A stretch of 64,000 bases of DNA from Rickettsiales bacterium (GTDB lineage: Bacteria > Pseudomonadota > Alphaproteobacteria > Rickettsiales > JAJNBL01). The stretch lies in contig JAJNBL010000007.1 in the NCBI GenBank assembly GCA_021156175.1, forward strand, positions 1 through 64,000, given 5' to 3'. The translations under genes and the position numbers were made by a program. The notes beneath the pieces were generated by a model. It worked only from the letters and a program-made list of their open reading frames with translations. It was not told the origin of the DNA and did no database searches. Below are positions 55,172 through 63,961 of the stretch, piece by piece (the stretch's first letter is position 1; each line of letters begins with the position of its first letter).

Positions 55172-58036
55172 ATGAAAAGCAAACGGGAAGAGCTGAATAA
55201 AAAACAGCGTGACGCTGAGACGCTCATTAGAGAGGGCTGCCCGTTTTTTCCTGCGCATATCCATAAAATACTCGCCGCCATTAGCACTCTTCAAGATGTT
55301 GAAGGATACGATCCCTTTTATAAGAAGCAGTGGAAAGATTTGCTTTCCCAAATGGATATCCTGTTTGAACGGCTTCCTGAAGATTTTTATGAGAACAATG
55401 AAGCCGCTGTGCCGCCTATGCCGTTCATGCTGGAAGTCACCACAAAAAATCGAGAATGGCTTGAGGAATTAGATGAGGTTTTTGGAACCAATGATGTGTT
55501 TATTAAGATTCCATCCTTAGTTGGCCAGCTGCAATCCACCGGTGGGAAGGTATACCGAGAGAAACTAAACCCCTTTTGGGAAAAATTACAACAAGCCGTA
55601 CCAGAAGGGTTATACCCGATAACGATAGAAAGGGCTGTACGTAGTATTTTCAGAGATCCCTTGCATGCCTGGGGTAAGATAAAGGATGCGCGACGGGAAG
55701 GGTATTTGACGTATGACCTATTTAATTTTCTGGAGACTCCGGATATTGCCGCAATCCCGACTCTTCAGGAAAAAATCAGTGAAGCAGGCCGGCTATCTAA
55801 AAGAGAAAAAGCACTGTTACGTGATCTTGTCCTAGCGGTTGGGCAATGTATAATGCATTCACAGTTTGCCTTAGTAACATTGAGGGTCACGGAAGAGTTA
55901 CTACTGAAATATCCACAGACACCAGAATCACTTCGGGATGTGCTGCGTTATGGGCTGGTGGGCACACAAGCGGATATGTCGTATCTTGATAAAGCCACCC
56001 GTTCAAGCACCGCGTATCGACAGAGATTACAAAGAAGTGATTGTACAGAAGCGACATGTGATGGCGCACTTACAGAGTTGACAACAGTTATATTGCCTGG
56101 AATGCACGAGTTGCTGGAGCGCGATCTGCCAGCCTTCTTTAGTGACGATACACGAAAAGCGATTGCAGCTTTTACCCAAAAGGCGAAAAAAATTGAAAGT
56201 AATTATGCTACGCTCACCTTTGCAGAAAAAAGAGCAAAGCTCACAAAACTCCATCAAGCTGTGGGAGCATTGGCAGAAGACGTACGCTTCATGATGGTGG
56301 GGAAATGTACTGTCAATGTGAAGGGAAAAGATAAAGAGATACTCGTCCCCCTGGGCGCCGCGGAACAGATTCAATACTACCGTGAACAATTCATGGAGTT
56401 GCAGAATTATCGGCGTCTTAAAGGGACGTCCGTTCAAGAAGTCAGTGATCAGCTTAATGGCCTTTCAGAAAAGCAGCTGCGCCATATGTTACAAGCCATG
56501 GTGCTAAGCCCAAACAACTTTCTGGACGAGAGTGATCCTTTCGCAATTGTGAATACAGGTACCCCCGAACAGATCAATAATATCCGTCAAACAATTGAGA
56601 GTTTTACCAGAAAGCAGGCAATAGAATACCTCAAAAAGATTTTCTTGAGAGCGGATCAAGAACACCGCAATTTTGTTCAGGAGCAGAATAAAAAACATCC
56701 GGGTACATACAAGGAAACCTATAGTTTTCCTGTTGATGTCGTGGAAAGCTTTTATGTAAAAGAGATGCAGGAACTACTCTGCGGAAAGCCGAGTGATATT
56801 CATAAAAATGCTGATAAAGGACTTCAGGAACTCATCGAGAAACTTAAAGTATTGAAGAACGCAAGGCCAGGCGTAATCAATGATAATCTTTTGAATCAAG
56901 CAAAAAAATTAGCGCAAAAAATAAAAGAAGAACATTTTGCGTCCGGTCATACCGTAATAAAATATAAAATCGCAGAAATCAATAATTCGGCATTTAAGAG
57001 TGAGGAGATTAGAAAGTATATTGAAGATTTGAGGGGAGACAATAATAGCCAAACGAGCCCAATAAAAGGAGGTTTTATAGATATATCATGGATAGATTTC
57101 CGTGGTGTGGATATATCCGGAATAGATTTTAAAGGCGTGACGATCAGAAGCTTTGAAAGTATTGAGCAAATCGCCGTAGCGCGAAATCTGGATAAAGCGA
57201 AAGGACTACCTTTCTCATTGAAAGACATAAAGGCAGTGCAAAACAAAGTAAAGAAAGCGGCAGTAGCTGTTTCTAACCATCCAGAAGCTACTATTCTCCC
57301 CATTCTTCAAACAATTGGAAAGGTGAGCACCACGCCCTATAACATGTCTCGGTCGGAGGCGGTTTTAATAGATGTTATAAAAGACAAACCACAGGTGTTG
57401 AATAAGATGGCGCGCTTCCAAGTCAAAGACGTCGCCGAGACACTTATGGAATCGCTTAACGAAGAAATCGAGAGAAACCGTACAATACTCCATCCAAAAG
57501 GGCGCTATGCCGGAATTGGTGTGGAGATGTGGCAGCAAGCGGATGGCAGAATGATGATTCGGCCGATGAGTAATGCGTCTGCAGGGGAGCATACTCCTGG
57601 ATTTAATGCTATCCAAGGAATCGTAGAACTCAAAGAAATTACGGATAGTCACGGCAGGTGGGTATCTGTTGCAGGGATGTCGTTAAAGGATGTAGCGCCG
57701 ATGTTCAAGGGATTGGTGGGAACAACCGTTGCCTTACGTTATGAAACGTCAAATGGTATGAGACACGAGAAACCATTCTACAGACAGCTTATCAATGCGG
57801 ACAATAAAGCTCCCGAGACATTCACAAATTTAGATAAAGCGATGCTCGACCGCTTTACCGAGGAGTCGTGCAACGTGCTTAAGAAGGACGAGAGGAGTGG
57901 TTCACGCAAAGCAAGACCGCAGTCTGTGTTTGAACATCCGCGGGGGAAATGGGGAAGTTCTCATCATTCGGGATCTGGACTTAGGAAGGCCCAGAGTATG
58001 AATATCGATCCGATAGAGAAGACTTGGGGACGGTAA
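55172..58036 (+). CDS. Giant paralogue 2: helical protein with pentapeptide-like strip and PDZ-like domain
   Basis: 954 aa. The same architecture as its neighbours: N-terminal helical block with ILAAISTLQDVEGYDPFYKK (compare ILAAVYALQPRKDYNESYKK in paralogue 3), middle block DVLRYGLVGTQADM and DCTEATCDGALTEL, pentapeptide-like strip DISWIDFRGVDISGIDFKG at about 634-652, IEQIAVARNL, and PDZ-like domain at about 776-880 (GRYAGIGVEM, WVSVAGMSLKDVAPMFKGLV). It has an extra C-terminal 70 residues rich in Arg/Ser/Gly. ATG at 55172 with AAGG upstream; 122-bp gap to paralogue 1. No known family. Confidence 0.75.
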   Translation: MKSKREELNKKQRDAETLIREGCPFFPAHIHKILAAISTLQDVEGYDPFYKKQWKDLLSQMDILFERLPEDFYENNEAAVPPMPFMLEVTTKNREWLEELDEVFGTNDVFIKIPSLVGQLQSTGGKVYREKLNPFWEKLQQAVPEGLYPITIERAVRSIFRDPLHAWGKIKDARREGYLTYDLFNFLETPDIAAIPTLQEKISEAGRLSKREKALLRDLVLAVGQCIMHSQFALVTLRVTEELLLKYPQTPESLRDVLRYGLVGTQADMSYLDKATRSSTAYRQRLQRSDCTEATCDGALTELTTVILPGMHELLERDLPAFFSDDTRKAIAAFTQKAKKIESNYATLTFAEKRAKLTKLHQAVGALAEDVRFMMVGKCTVNVKGKDKEILVPLGAAEQIQYYREQFMELQNYRRLKGTSVQEVSDQLNGLSEKQLRHMLQAMVLSPNNFLDESDPFAIVNTGTPEQINNIRQTIESFTRKQAIEYLKKIFLRADQEHRNFVQEQNKKHPGTYKETYSFPVDVVESFYVKEMQELLCGKPSDIHKNADKGLQELIEKLKVLKNARPGVINDNLLNQAKKLAQKIKEEHFASGHTVIKYKIAEINNSAFKSEEIRKYIEDLRGDNNSQTSPIKGGFIDISWIDFRGVDISGIDFKGVTIRSFESIEQIAVARNLDKAKGLPFSLKDIKAVQNKVKKAAVAVSNHPEATILPILQTIGKVSTTPYNMSRSEAVLIDVIKDKPQVLNKMARFQVKDVAETLMESLNEEIERNRTILHPKGRYAGIGVEMWQQADGRMMIRPMSNASAGEHTPGFNAIQGIVELKEITDSHGRWVSVAGMSLKDVAPMFKGLVGTTVALRYETSNGMRHEKPFYRQLINADNKAPETFTNLDKAMLDRFTEESCNVLKKDERSGSRKARPQSVFEHPRGKWGSSHHSGSGLRKAQSMNIDPIEKTWGR

Positions 58037-58126
58037 CGTTATGAAGATAAGCATATGTATTTTTTATACGCAAAAACTTACATCTCTTAAACATGGCAAT
58101 AGCAATGCAACCGGGAGTAAATGCAT

Positions 58127-60754
58127 ATGAAAATAAAAGATAATAATGTCGATATCGAACGTTACCTTAATGAAATACAAGCGGATCTTGAGAAAGATTT
58201 GGGGAAGCGCTACCCAGGGCTTAATCTGCCTTCCTATACAAAACGCATATTGGCCGCGGTGTACGCACTGCAACCCCGCAAAGATTATAATGAATCCTAT
58301 AAAAAACAGTGGGGAGAAGCAGTTGCTGGGATAGAGTTTCTTTTCGCTCAAATGCCAAATGATTTTGATTTTGAGAATGGTGAGAGCTTTTTCCTTGCGT
58401 TAATTGGGCAAGAATTTGGTCCAGTGAAAAACAAATTTTCATACTATCCTGGAGTTGAAGAAAGTCTTTCACTATGGAATAAGGAGTCGGATCAAACCCT
58501 TCCCCATCCCGCGCTGGGAGAATTGAAAAAAATTATACCAGGATTAAGTCGCGCATCCCATACGCATTTAGACACCTTTCTCAAAGCTCCAACATTTGAA
58601 GATATTTCGTTGGTTTTTCAAACGATTTCCCAGGAAGCCGAGGTATTGCAAAAAGACAAGTTATTATATCGGCTTGTAGAATTGGTGGGTTTAAGGAAGC
58701 TGCAAAGCTCTATGGCGTTTGCCACTCTTGCAGCTGTAGAACAGCTGCAAATAAGAAACTCCTATAATGATGAAGTGCTACTTGAACTTCTCCACTACGG
58801 ACTCGTTGCCAATCCAATAGATCTCATCGCGTGTGAGCACATCATTAGCGATAGGGATGAGCCGGAGGGTTTTTATCAACAGTTACAAAAAGATGATTGT
58901 ACAGAAGAGACCTACGGCAAGGCATTAGAGAATATTCGTATTTTGATTCAGGAAAAATTCGCCCCCGCTGTGTTGGAGGAAATGCCTGTTTTCTTCAGCA
59001 AAAGCGTAAAAGATTCTCTGATCAACATAATCGGAATTCTCAATTGTTTTGACGATCCAGGAGAGTATTCACTCCAGGACAGAAAAAGTGTGCTTAGAAT
59101 GTTATATAATAACGTGCGAAACTTTGCCAAAGAGAAAGTCCGTCCGGTTGTTGAGGGGTTGAATTTACGGGAAACGGATGTTCCTGAGATACCTATTGCT
59201 ACTCTAGTAGAAGTCGCGGTGATGACCGATGAATTCCGCAGGGAATTTGATATTCTTAAAGCTTACCAACAGCTTTATAATGCAAGAATTGAGGAAGGAA
59301 ATGACCGTCTCTCGAATATTTCAGAGGCGGAGGCTAAAAACCTTTTAAGAACGCTGGGATCGGATGCATGCAACCCGCTCCCCGAAGAGCATCCCATTTC
59401 CTTTGCGAATTACTCTGAGAATCCCGATTATATCGAAAGGCTTTCCCGAAATGCAGCATTGGAGCATCTGCGCGAATTTATGCAAGCAGAGAAGAATAGC
59501 AAGGGAAGAAGCCCGATGAAGCGGCTGGAGGTATTCCAAGCCGAAGCAAACGCGATATTGCAGGGTGATAGAAAGGATGGGAAGTATAATGGGGTTGTTC
59601 CCCGGTTAACTGCGCTCATGGAAGAAAAGCCAGGGCTGATAAATCCCTATTACTTGAAGCAAGCAAAGGCTTTGCAGAAAGAAATTCAGCAACAATGTCC
59701 AGATTTGTTTGATACCGTCCGTAAATACGAAATCGCAACGGATCGCAATCCGGAAATAAAGAAAAAGCGTATCCAAAATTATATCCAAAGGAAAAAGCAG
59801 GAGAATCCAGGAGAGATCGATCGCTTTATTGATCTGTCATGGGTGGATTTGAACGGGGTTGATGTAGGTACTACGGATTTCGATCAGGTCATATTCAAAA
59901 ACATCGAGCAAATTGCCGTAGCGGATGGAGGGCGAAGGGCTAAAGGGTTGCCCTATAGCCCGAACCAGATAAAAAAAGCCCAAGAGAGAATGAAAAAGCC
60001 GTTGAGGAGTGAAGTGTCGGATATTATCCCTTCAGTCTTGGAAACCATAGCCACCCCTTCAACCACTCCCTACACTATCGCTTATGCCGAAGCGGTAGTG
60101 AAGAAGGTACAAGAAAACAATCCAGGTATCGTTGGAGCGCTTGCCGAAGGGCTGAAACAAGTCACCATCGTTCTGTTGGCTAAGATTAAGAAAATGGTTT
60201 TACAGAATTGTACGGTAGCTGTACCCAAAGGACTTTATGCCGGAATTGGTGTGGTAATCTCGAAAGGGGCCGATGGTCGGGTGATGGTTAAGCCAATGAG
60301 TAATGCTGCTGCAGAGCGGCATACTCCTGCATTTAACGGTTTACAAGGAGAAACGGTCGAGCTTAAAGAAATTACGGATAGCCAAGGAAAATGGGTGTCT
60401 ATTGCGGACAAGTCACCGTCTGAGATCGGAGAGTTGTTTAAAGGATTGGTGGGAACAAGCGTTTCCTTGCGTTATAAAACGGCGAATGGTACGCATTGCG
60501 AGAAAGCCTTCGACCGGCAACTGATTAACGCAGACCATAGAGCGCTTGAGACATTGACGGAAAATATGGACATTATTCAGCCTTTAATGCAACAGGCACA
60601 GCAAGTGATTAGGGTGATACAAAATGGCCTTCCACCGGAAGAAAACCAGGGTCGACCTAAGCTGGGACTGACAAAGGGGCTTCACGGAGCTTCTTTCGAA
60701 GAAAGAACGGTCGCGGCGAGAACTAGGTCAGCTCGTGAATCTGTTGCTCTGTAA
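58127..60754 (+). CDS. Giant paralogue 3: helical protein with pentapeptide-like strip and PDZ-like domain
   Basis: About 875 aa. The most diverged N-terminal part, but the shared blocks are clear: ELLHYGLVANPIDL, DCTEETYGKALENI, pentapeptide-like DLSWVDLNGVDVGTTDF at about 565-585, IEQIAVADGG, and PDZ-like GLYAGIGVVISKGADGRVMV at about 700-720 to FKGLVGTSVSLRYKTANG. Two start codons are possible (58121 and 58127); GGGAG at 58113-58117 fits the second better. Its 3' end overlaps the convergent usp gene by 32 bp. Confidence 0.75.
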   Translation: MKIKDNNVDIERYLNEIQADLEKDLGKRYPGLNLPSYTKRILAAVYALQPRKDYNESYKKQWGEAVAGIEFLFAQMPNDFDFENGESFFLALIGQEFGPVKNKFSYYPGVEESLSLWNKESDQTLPHPALGELKKIIPGLSRASHTHLDTFLKAPTFEDISLVFQTISQEAEVLQKDKLLYRLVELVGLRKLQSSMAFATLAAVEQLQIRNSYNDEVLLELLHYGLVANPIDLIACEHIISDRDEPEGFYQQLQKDDCTEETYGKALENIRILIQEKFAPAVLEEMPVFFSKSVKDSLINIIGILNCFDDPGEYSLQDRKSVLRMLYNNVRNFAKEKVRPVVEGLNLRETDVPEIPIATLVEVAVMTDEFRREFDILKAYQQLYNARIEEGNDRLSNISEAEAKNLLRTLGSDACNPLPEEHPISFANYSENPDYIERLSRNAALEHLREFMQAEKNSKGRSPMKRLEVFQAEANAILQGDRKDGKYNGVVPRLTALMEEKPGLINPYYLKQAKALQKEIQQQCPDLFDTVRKYEIATDRNPEIKKKRIQNYIQRKKQENPGEIDRFIDLSWVDLNGVDVGTTDFDQVIFKNIEQIAVADGGRRAKGLPYSPNQIKKAQERMKKPLRSEVSDIIPSVLETIATPSTTPYTIAYAEAVVKKVQENNPGIVGALAEGLKQVTIVLLAKIKKMVLQNCTVAVPKGLYAGIGVVISKGADGRVMVKPMSNAAAERHTPAFNGLQGETVELKEITDSQGKWVSIADKSPSEIGELFKGLVGTSVSLRYKTANGTHCEKAFDRQLINADHRALETLTENMDIIQPLMQQAQQVIRVIQNGLPPEENQGRPKLGLTKGLHGASFEERTVAARTRSARESVAL

Positions 60755-61217
60755 GGTTGCCCGGCACAATCAGCATAGGAATAAGAAGCTCATTCCCGAG
60801 TTTGGACGCAAGCTGGGGGATAAGTGCATCCTTACCCGGAGTATGGGGTGAGATACCAAGGATCAGCATATTGATGCTCGCATCTTCTTGCACTGCGCTG
60901 ATAATTTCTTCTTCAATACGGCCTTCTCTGACCGAAAGGCTCGGGATGATACGCGCATAATCCTGCACTTCTTCTGCAAGCCTCTGAAGAAGATTCTCGG
61001 CATCCTGCCATTTTTCTGTGCGCATTTTGTCGGCAACCGTACCAAATGTCTGGAAATCTACGGGCGAAATAACAGTCAAGAATTCCACCGGGCACCCGCT
61101 TTGGCGGGCCTTCCCGCAGGCAAAACGGATCGCCACCCTCGAATGTGCGCTGTCATTCACGCATACCAACAATTTAGCCCGTTGAGCAGAGGGGATGGGG
61201 GTTCGGGTATTGGACAT
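60723..61217 (-). CDS. Universal stress protein (UspA-like)
   Basis: About 164 aa. The fold pattern LLVCVNDSAHSRVAIRFACG at the start and the C-terminal INMLILGISPHTPGKD...LLIPMLIVPG correspond to UspA strands 1 and 5. The usual ATP-binding G-x2-G-x9-G(S/T) signature is not intact. The ATG at 61217 has GGAG 6 nt upstream and is preferred; another ATG at 61229 directly follows the stop of the upstream gene. It belongs to the TSUP-TIGR02186-usp cluster. Confidence 0.8.
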   Translation of the reverse strand: MSNTRTPIPSAQRAKLLVCVNDSAHSRVAIRFACGKARQSGCPVEFLTVISPVDFQTFGTVADKMRTEKWQDAENLLQRLAEEVQDYARIIPSLSVREGRIEEEIISAVQEDASINMLILGISPHTPGKDALIPQLASKLGNELLIPMLIVPGNLTEQQIHELT

Positions 61218-61229
61218 CAGACTCTCCAT

Positions 61230-61988
61230 TTAGTACTTTTTCTCAAATAGGTGATTTGCTCCCCACCCTGCGCCCAGTGCCAGTAAAATACCAATAATGC
61301 CATAGAGTGCTGAATGCTGGTACGCTAAGTCCGAAACGAACGCATCAAACCCAGTTTTTTTTACGATAATCGGAGTCGATTGTACCGCCGAAAGTTGACC
61401 GTCATTAAACAGATAAACCTCGGCAGTATAGGAACCGCGCGGAATATTTTCTGGGAAACGGATAATGGTCCGAAACAACGTATCCCCAATAAACGAAACC
61501 TCATGATAGCCTTTAACGGTGGGGGTATAAAGTTTTTGCACTTCTTTTTCGGAGAGTAGCGCATGATGGAACTCTCTCTTAAGCTTCGAATTCGCTTCTT
61601 TCTCCGTTTGGAAAGAGAGTATTTCCGTCCCGATATTCAGCGAAGAAAGCAACTGATAATTTTTGATATCGTCCATGGTACGATTGGACGCAACAAAATA
61701 AAACCCTGGCACGTTATCAAACCGTAATTGGTGACGGTTCACCCAAATCCCGCCAATACTTTCGCGTTTACGCACCATATAGGACTTTGCGGGTCCCCGC
61801 ACAATGACCACGACATCGCCGGTATTATTCCGCGCGCCGAATAACAAAAGATCCTGTCCGGTGAAGCCAGAATCAATTTCAATCAAACGGCTATCGAGAT
61901 CCGCAACTAGCGCCTTTGCCGATGCATCCGAAGAGAGTGCAATCCACAGGAAACCTAACAAGAGAAGAGGCAAAGCACGCGACATCAT
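61230..61988 (-). CDS. TIGR02186 family membrane-anchored protein
   Basis: 252 aa. A signal peptide (hydrophobic 5-18, ending SSDASA) leads to a periplasmic domain (IEIDSGFTGQDLLLFGARN, VVVIVRGPAKSYMVRKRE) and a single C-terminal transmembrane helix (about 228-246). This is an alphaproteobacterial family regularly found beside TauE/SafE-type permeases, as here. The start ATG overlaps the permease stop by 4 bp (ATGA), so the two are translationally coupled. Its precise role is unknown; a partner in anion export is inferred. Confidence 0.85.
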   Translation of the reverse strand: MMSRALPLLLLGFLWIALSSDASAKALVADLDSRLIEIDSGFTGQDLLLFGARNNTGDVVVIVRGPAKSYMVRKRESIGGIWVNRHQLRFDNVPGFYFVASNRTMDDIKNYQLLSSLNIGTEILSFQTEKEANSKLKREFHHALLSEKEVQKLYTPTVKGYHEVSFIGDTLFRTIIRFPENIPRGSYTAEVYLFNDGQLSAVQSTPIIVKKTGFDAFVSDLAYQHSALYGIIGILLALGAGWGANHLFEKKY

Positions 61989-62911
61989 GTGGCCTTTTCG
62001 AGCTCGATGACTTCATAGAGATTCGCAGGCTCCACAAACAGGCCGAGCGCGAGTTTCAGTGCAACGGCAAGCACGATCAGTGCGAGCAACCCGCGTATAT
62101 GTTCCGACGAGAGTCTTACCCCGATACGCGTTCCAAACTGCGCCCCGATCACTGAGCTGGTGAGTAACAAAAGCGCTAACACGATATCCACTGTATGCGT
62201 GTTAAGGGCCTGGAGGAAGGTTACGTTGGCGGTAATGAAAATAATTTGGAACAACGAGGTTCCAATCACCACGGAAGTCGGCATGCCAAGGATATAAAGC
62301 ATCGCGGGAATCATAATAAAGCCGCCACCAATCCCCATGATCGATACCATAATCCCGGTGACAAAGCCGATCACCAAAGGAAGGATGCGGCTAATATGGA
62401 GGTTAGACCTCGGGAAATCCGTCTTCCACGGCAGCGGCAAAGCATGAAACCAGTTGATTTTGGGTTGCGCGGGGGCAGAGATCCCTTTGCGCTTGTGCAT
62501 ATAGGTTTTAAAGCTCTCAATGCCCATCAAGCTTCCAATAAGCCCGAGGAAAAAGACATATGTCAGTGAGATGACAAGGTCAATTTGTCCCAATGATTTG
62601 AGCAGCGCAAACAACCCCACGCCTAAGGTAGAGCCGATCATCCCACCAAAAAGAAGGAAAATACCCATCCTAAAATCGACATTATTGCGCTTCCAGTGGG
62701 CCATGAAACCGGAAAAGGAGGAGGCGATAATCTGATTAGCGGAACTTGATACGGCAATCGCGGGAGGGACGCCGATGAAAATGAGGAAAGGGGTCATCAA
62801 GAACCCGCCGCCTACACCAAACATCCCAGAAAGCACACCGGTGACGCCGCCAAGCAGCAGCACAAGGAAGACATTGACCGGCATTTCTGCAATGGGGAGG
62901 TAAATCTGCAT
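61985..62911 (-). CDS. TSUP-family permease (TauE/SafE-like)
   Basis: 308 aa, about eight transmembrane helices in two homologous halves marked by GVGGGFLMTPFLIF near residue 26 and GIGGGFIMIPAMLYI near 190. TSUP proteins export or import sulfite and other sulfur-containing anions. ATG at 62911. First gene of the three-gene minus-strand operon with TIGR02186 and usp. The substrate cannot be read from the sequence. Confidence 0.88.
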   Translation of the reverse strand: MQIYLPIAEMPVNVFLVLLLGGVTGVLSGMFGVGGGFLMTPFLIFIGVPPAIAVSSSANQIIASSFSGFMAHWKRNNVDFRMGIFLLFGGMIGSTLGVGLFALLKSLGQIDLVISLTYVFFLGLIGSLMGIESFKTYMHKRKGISAPAQPKINWFHALPLPWKTDFPRSNLHISRILPLVIGFVTGIMVSIMGIGGGFIMIPAMLYILGMPTSVVIGTSLFQIIFITANVTFLQALNTHTVDIVLALLLLTSSVIGAQFGTRIGVRLSSEHIRGLLALIVLAVALKLALGLFVEPANLYEVIELEKAT

Positions 62912-62999
62912 AGTTTCCGTTGTTTTAAGAAAACAGTTTTGCTCTCCCGGCAGTGTGTCCTTCTTTCATACCCTTTTTACAAAAGGGTTGCAAACAGAT

Positions 63000-63584
63000 T
63001 TAATGCAAACATTTCGGCTTAAGATCGTCAAGCAACCGCTGTTCAAGTTCCCGTGCAGAAAGGCGCGTATCGCTCCATTTATTCTCAGGGAGCATGAGAT
63101 GCACAGTACGTTCGGTATTTTCATGTACGAAATAATCGTAAGACCCGAGGTTATATTTCTCATCCGCCAGGGTCTGGCGTGGATTCACCATCAACGTCTT
63201 CTTATAAAGAGGATTCGTCAGCGCATGGGCAATGACCGGGATGGGAATACCGTAATCCAGGTTATTCGTATTGTGCATTTCGCTGCGAAGCTGCGTCTCG
63301 ACTTGCTGTTTGCTCCAGCTAAAGGTGCTTGGATGGCGGTAAGGGAGGATCAAATGCCGAGTATGCTCATCATTCTCAAGCACACAAAATACCTTATGCA
63401 AAGGGCAATCCAGTAGCAGTTCTTGTAAAGTGGAGGTGGGGTCGGAAAGAAGGTCGTCCCGGAAGTCTTCATCCGTCCAGGCCAGCAAAACAAGCGGGAG
63501 CGGGATAAACTGCCAATCGGTGAAAATCCGGTTAAGATCTTCGGAATCCTGCAATATATCGAGAATTTTAAGAGACCGGCGCAT
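63000..63584 (-). CDS. Protein with two tandem NHLP-like (nitrile hydratase alpha-like) modules
   Basis: 194 aa, not previously recognisable as a named family. Residues about 33-82 (LLAWTDEDFRDDLLSDPTST, VFCVLENDEHTRHLILP) follow the pattern of nitrile-hydratase-alpha-like leader peptides: an acidic helix with F-x-x-x-L-x-x-D-P, then V-x-V-x-E-x-T...H-x-V-L-P. Residues about 118-167 (ALTNPLYKKTLMVNPRQTLA, DYFVHENTERTVHLMLP) repeat the pattern. Such modules are known as precursor leaders of ribosomally made peptides (NHLP/TOMM). No core peptide, cyclase or dehydrogenase is next to it. ATG at 63584. It could be a repurposed domain protein. Confidence 0.6.
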   Translation of the reverse strand: MRRSLKILDILQDSEDLNRIFTDWQFIPLPLVLLAWTDEDFRDDLLSDPTSTLQELLLDCPLHKVFCVLENDEHTRHLILPYRHPSTFSWSKQQVETQLRSEMHNTNNLDYGIPIPVIAHALTNPLYKKTLMVNPRQTLADEKYNLGSYDYFVHENTERTVHLMLPENKWSDTRLSARELEQRLLDDLKPKCLH

Positions 63585-63668
63585 CCTTTGCCTTAATTTT
63601 TAGAAGGTAAAGTGGGAAAACCTACATCAGGTAATAAACACGCGGTTTATTTGAAGAAGAAGCACAAA

Positions 63669-63692
63669 GGGAAGGTTCAAAAGAACCTCCCC
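63669..63692 (-). terminator. Probable terminator of rpmE
   Basis: GGGGAGGTTC and GAACCTTCCC pair around TTTT on the minus strand (63692-63669). The following tract CTTTGTGCTTCTTC is only partly T-rich, so the terminator is plausible rather than certain. Confidence 0.45.
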
Positions 63693-63706
63693 AGAGCGTA
63701 TAAATT

Positions 63707-63961
63707 CTAGTTTTGAGGCTCTTCTTTAGGCGCAGCATCTGCACCGAAGAAACCACTGAAACGCTTGTTAAAGCTTGCAACTTTATCCGCGTTTTGGTTA
63801 GCAACGATACCGGTTCCTGTCCAAGCTGGATGCTTCTCAGGATCAATCTCCAGTTTCAGAACATCCCCTGGCTTCCCGTAAGTAGAGCGCGTCGGAACGG
63901 TCGCTCCTGTGGTAAGTTGGAGAATAATTTCATGGTACTCGGGGTGAATGTTTGGTTTCAT
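63707..63961 (-). CDS. rpmE: 50S ribosomal protein L31
   Basis: 84 aa. Typical start KPNIHPEYHEIILQLTTGA followed by STYGKPGDVLKLEIDPEKHP and AWTGTG; the cysteine pair of zinc-binding L31 is absent, so it is the C-minus type usual in alphaproteobacteria. The last 20 residues (FNKRFSGFFGADAAPKEEPQ) form an acidic extension. ATG at 63961. Single gene at the end of the window. Confidence 0.95.
   Translation of the reverse strand: MKPNIHPEYHEIILQLTTGATVPTRSTYGKPGDVLKLEIDPEKHPAWTGTGIVANQNADKVASFNKRFSGFFGADAAPKEEPQN

Noticed and set aside
58127-60754. C-terminal processing peptidase because of the PDZ-like domain
   Set aside because: No S41 catalytic Ser-Lys region follows the domain; the protein ends shortly after it and lacks a signal peptide.
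63622-63846. Small minus-strand open frame overlapping rpmE
   Set aside because: Overlaps rpmE in another frame and has no ribosome-binding site; rpmE is clearly real.
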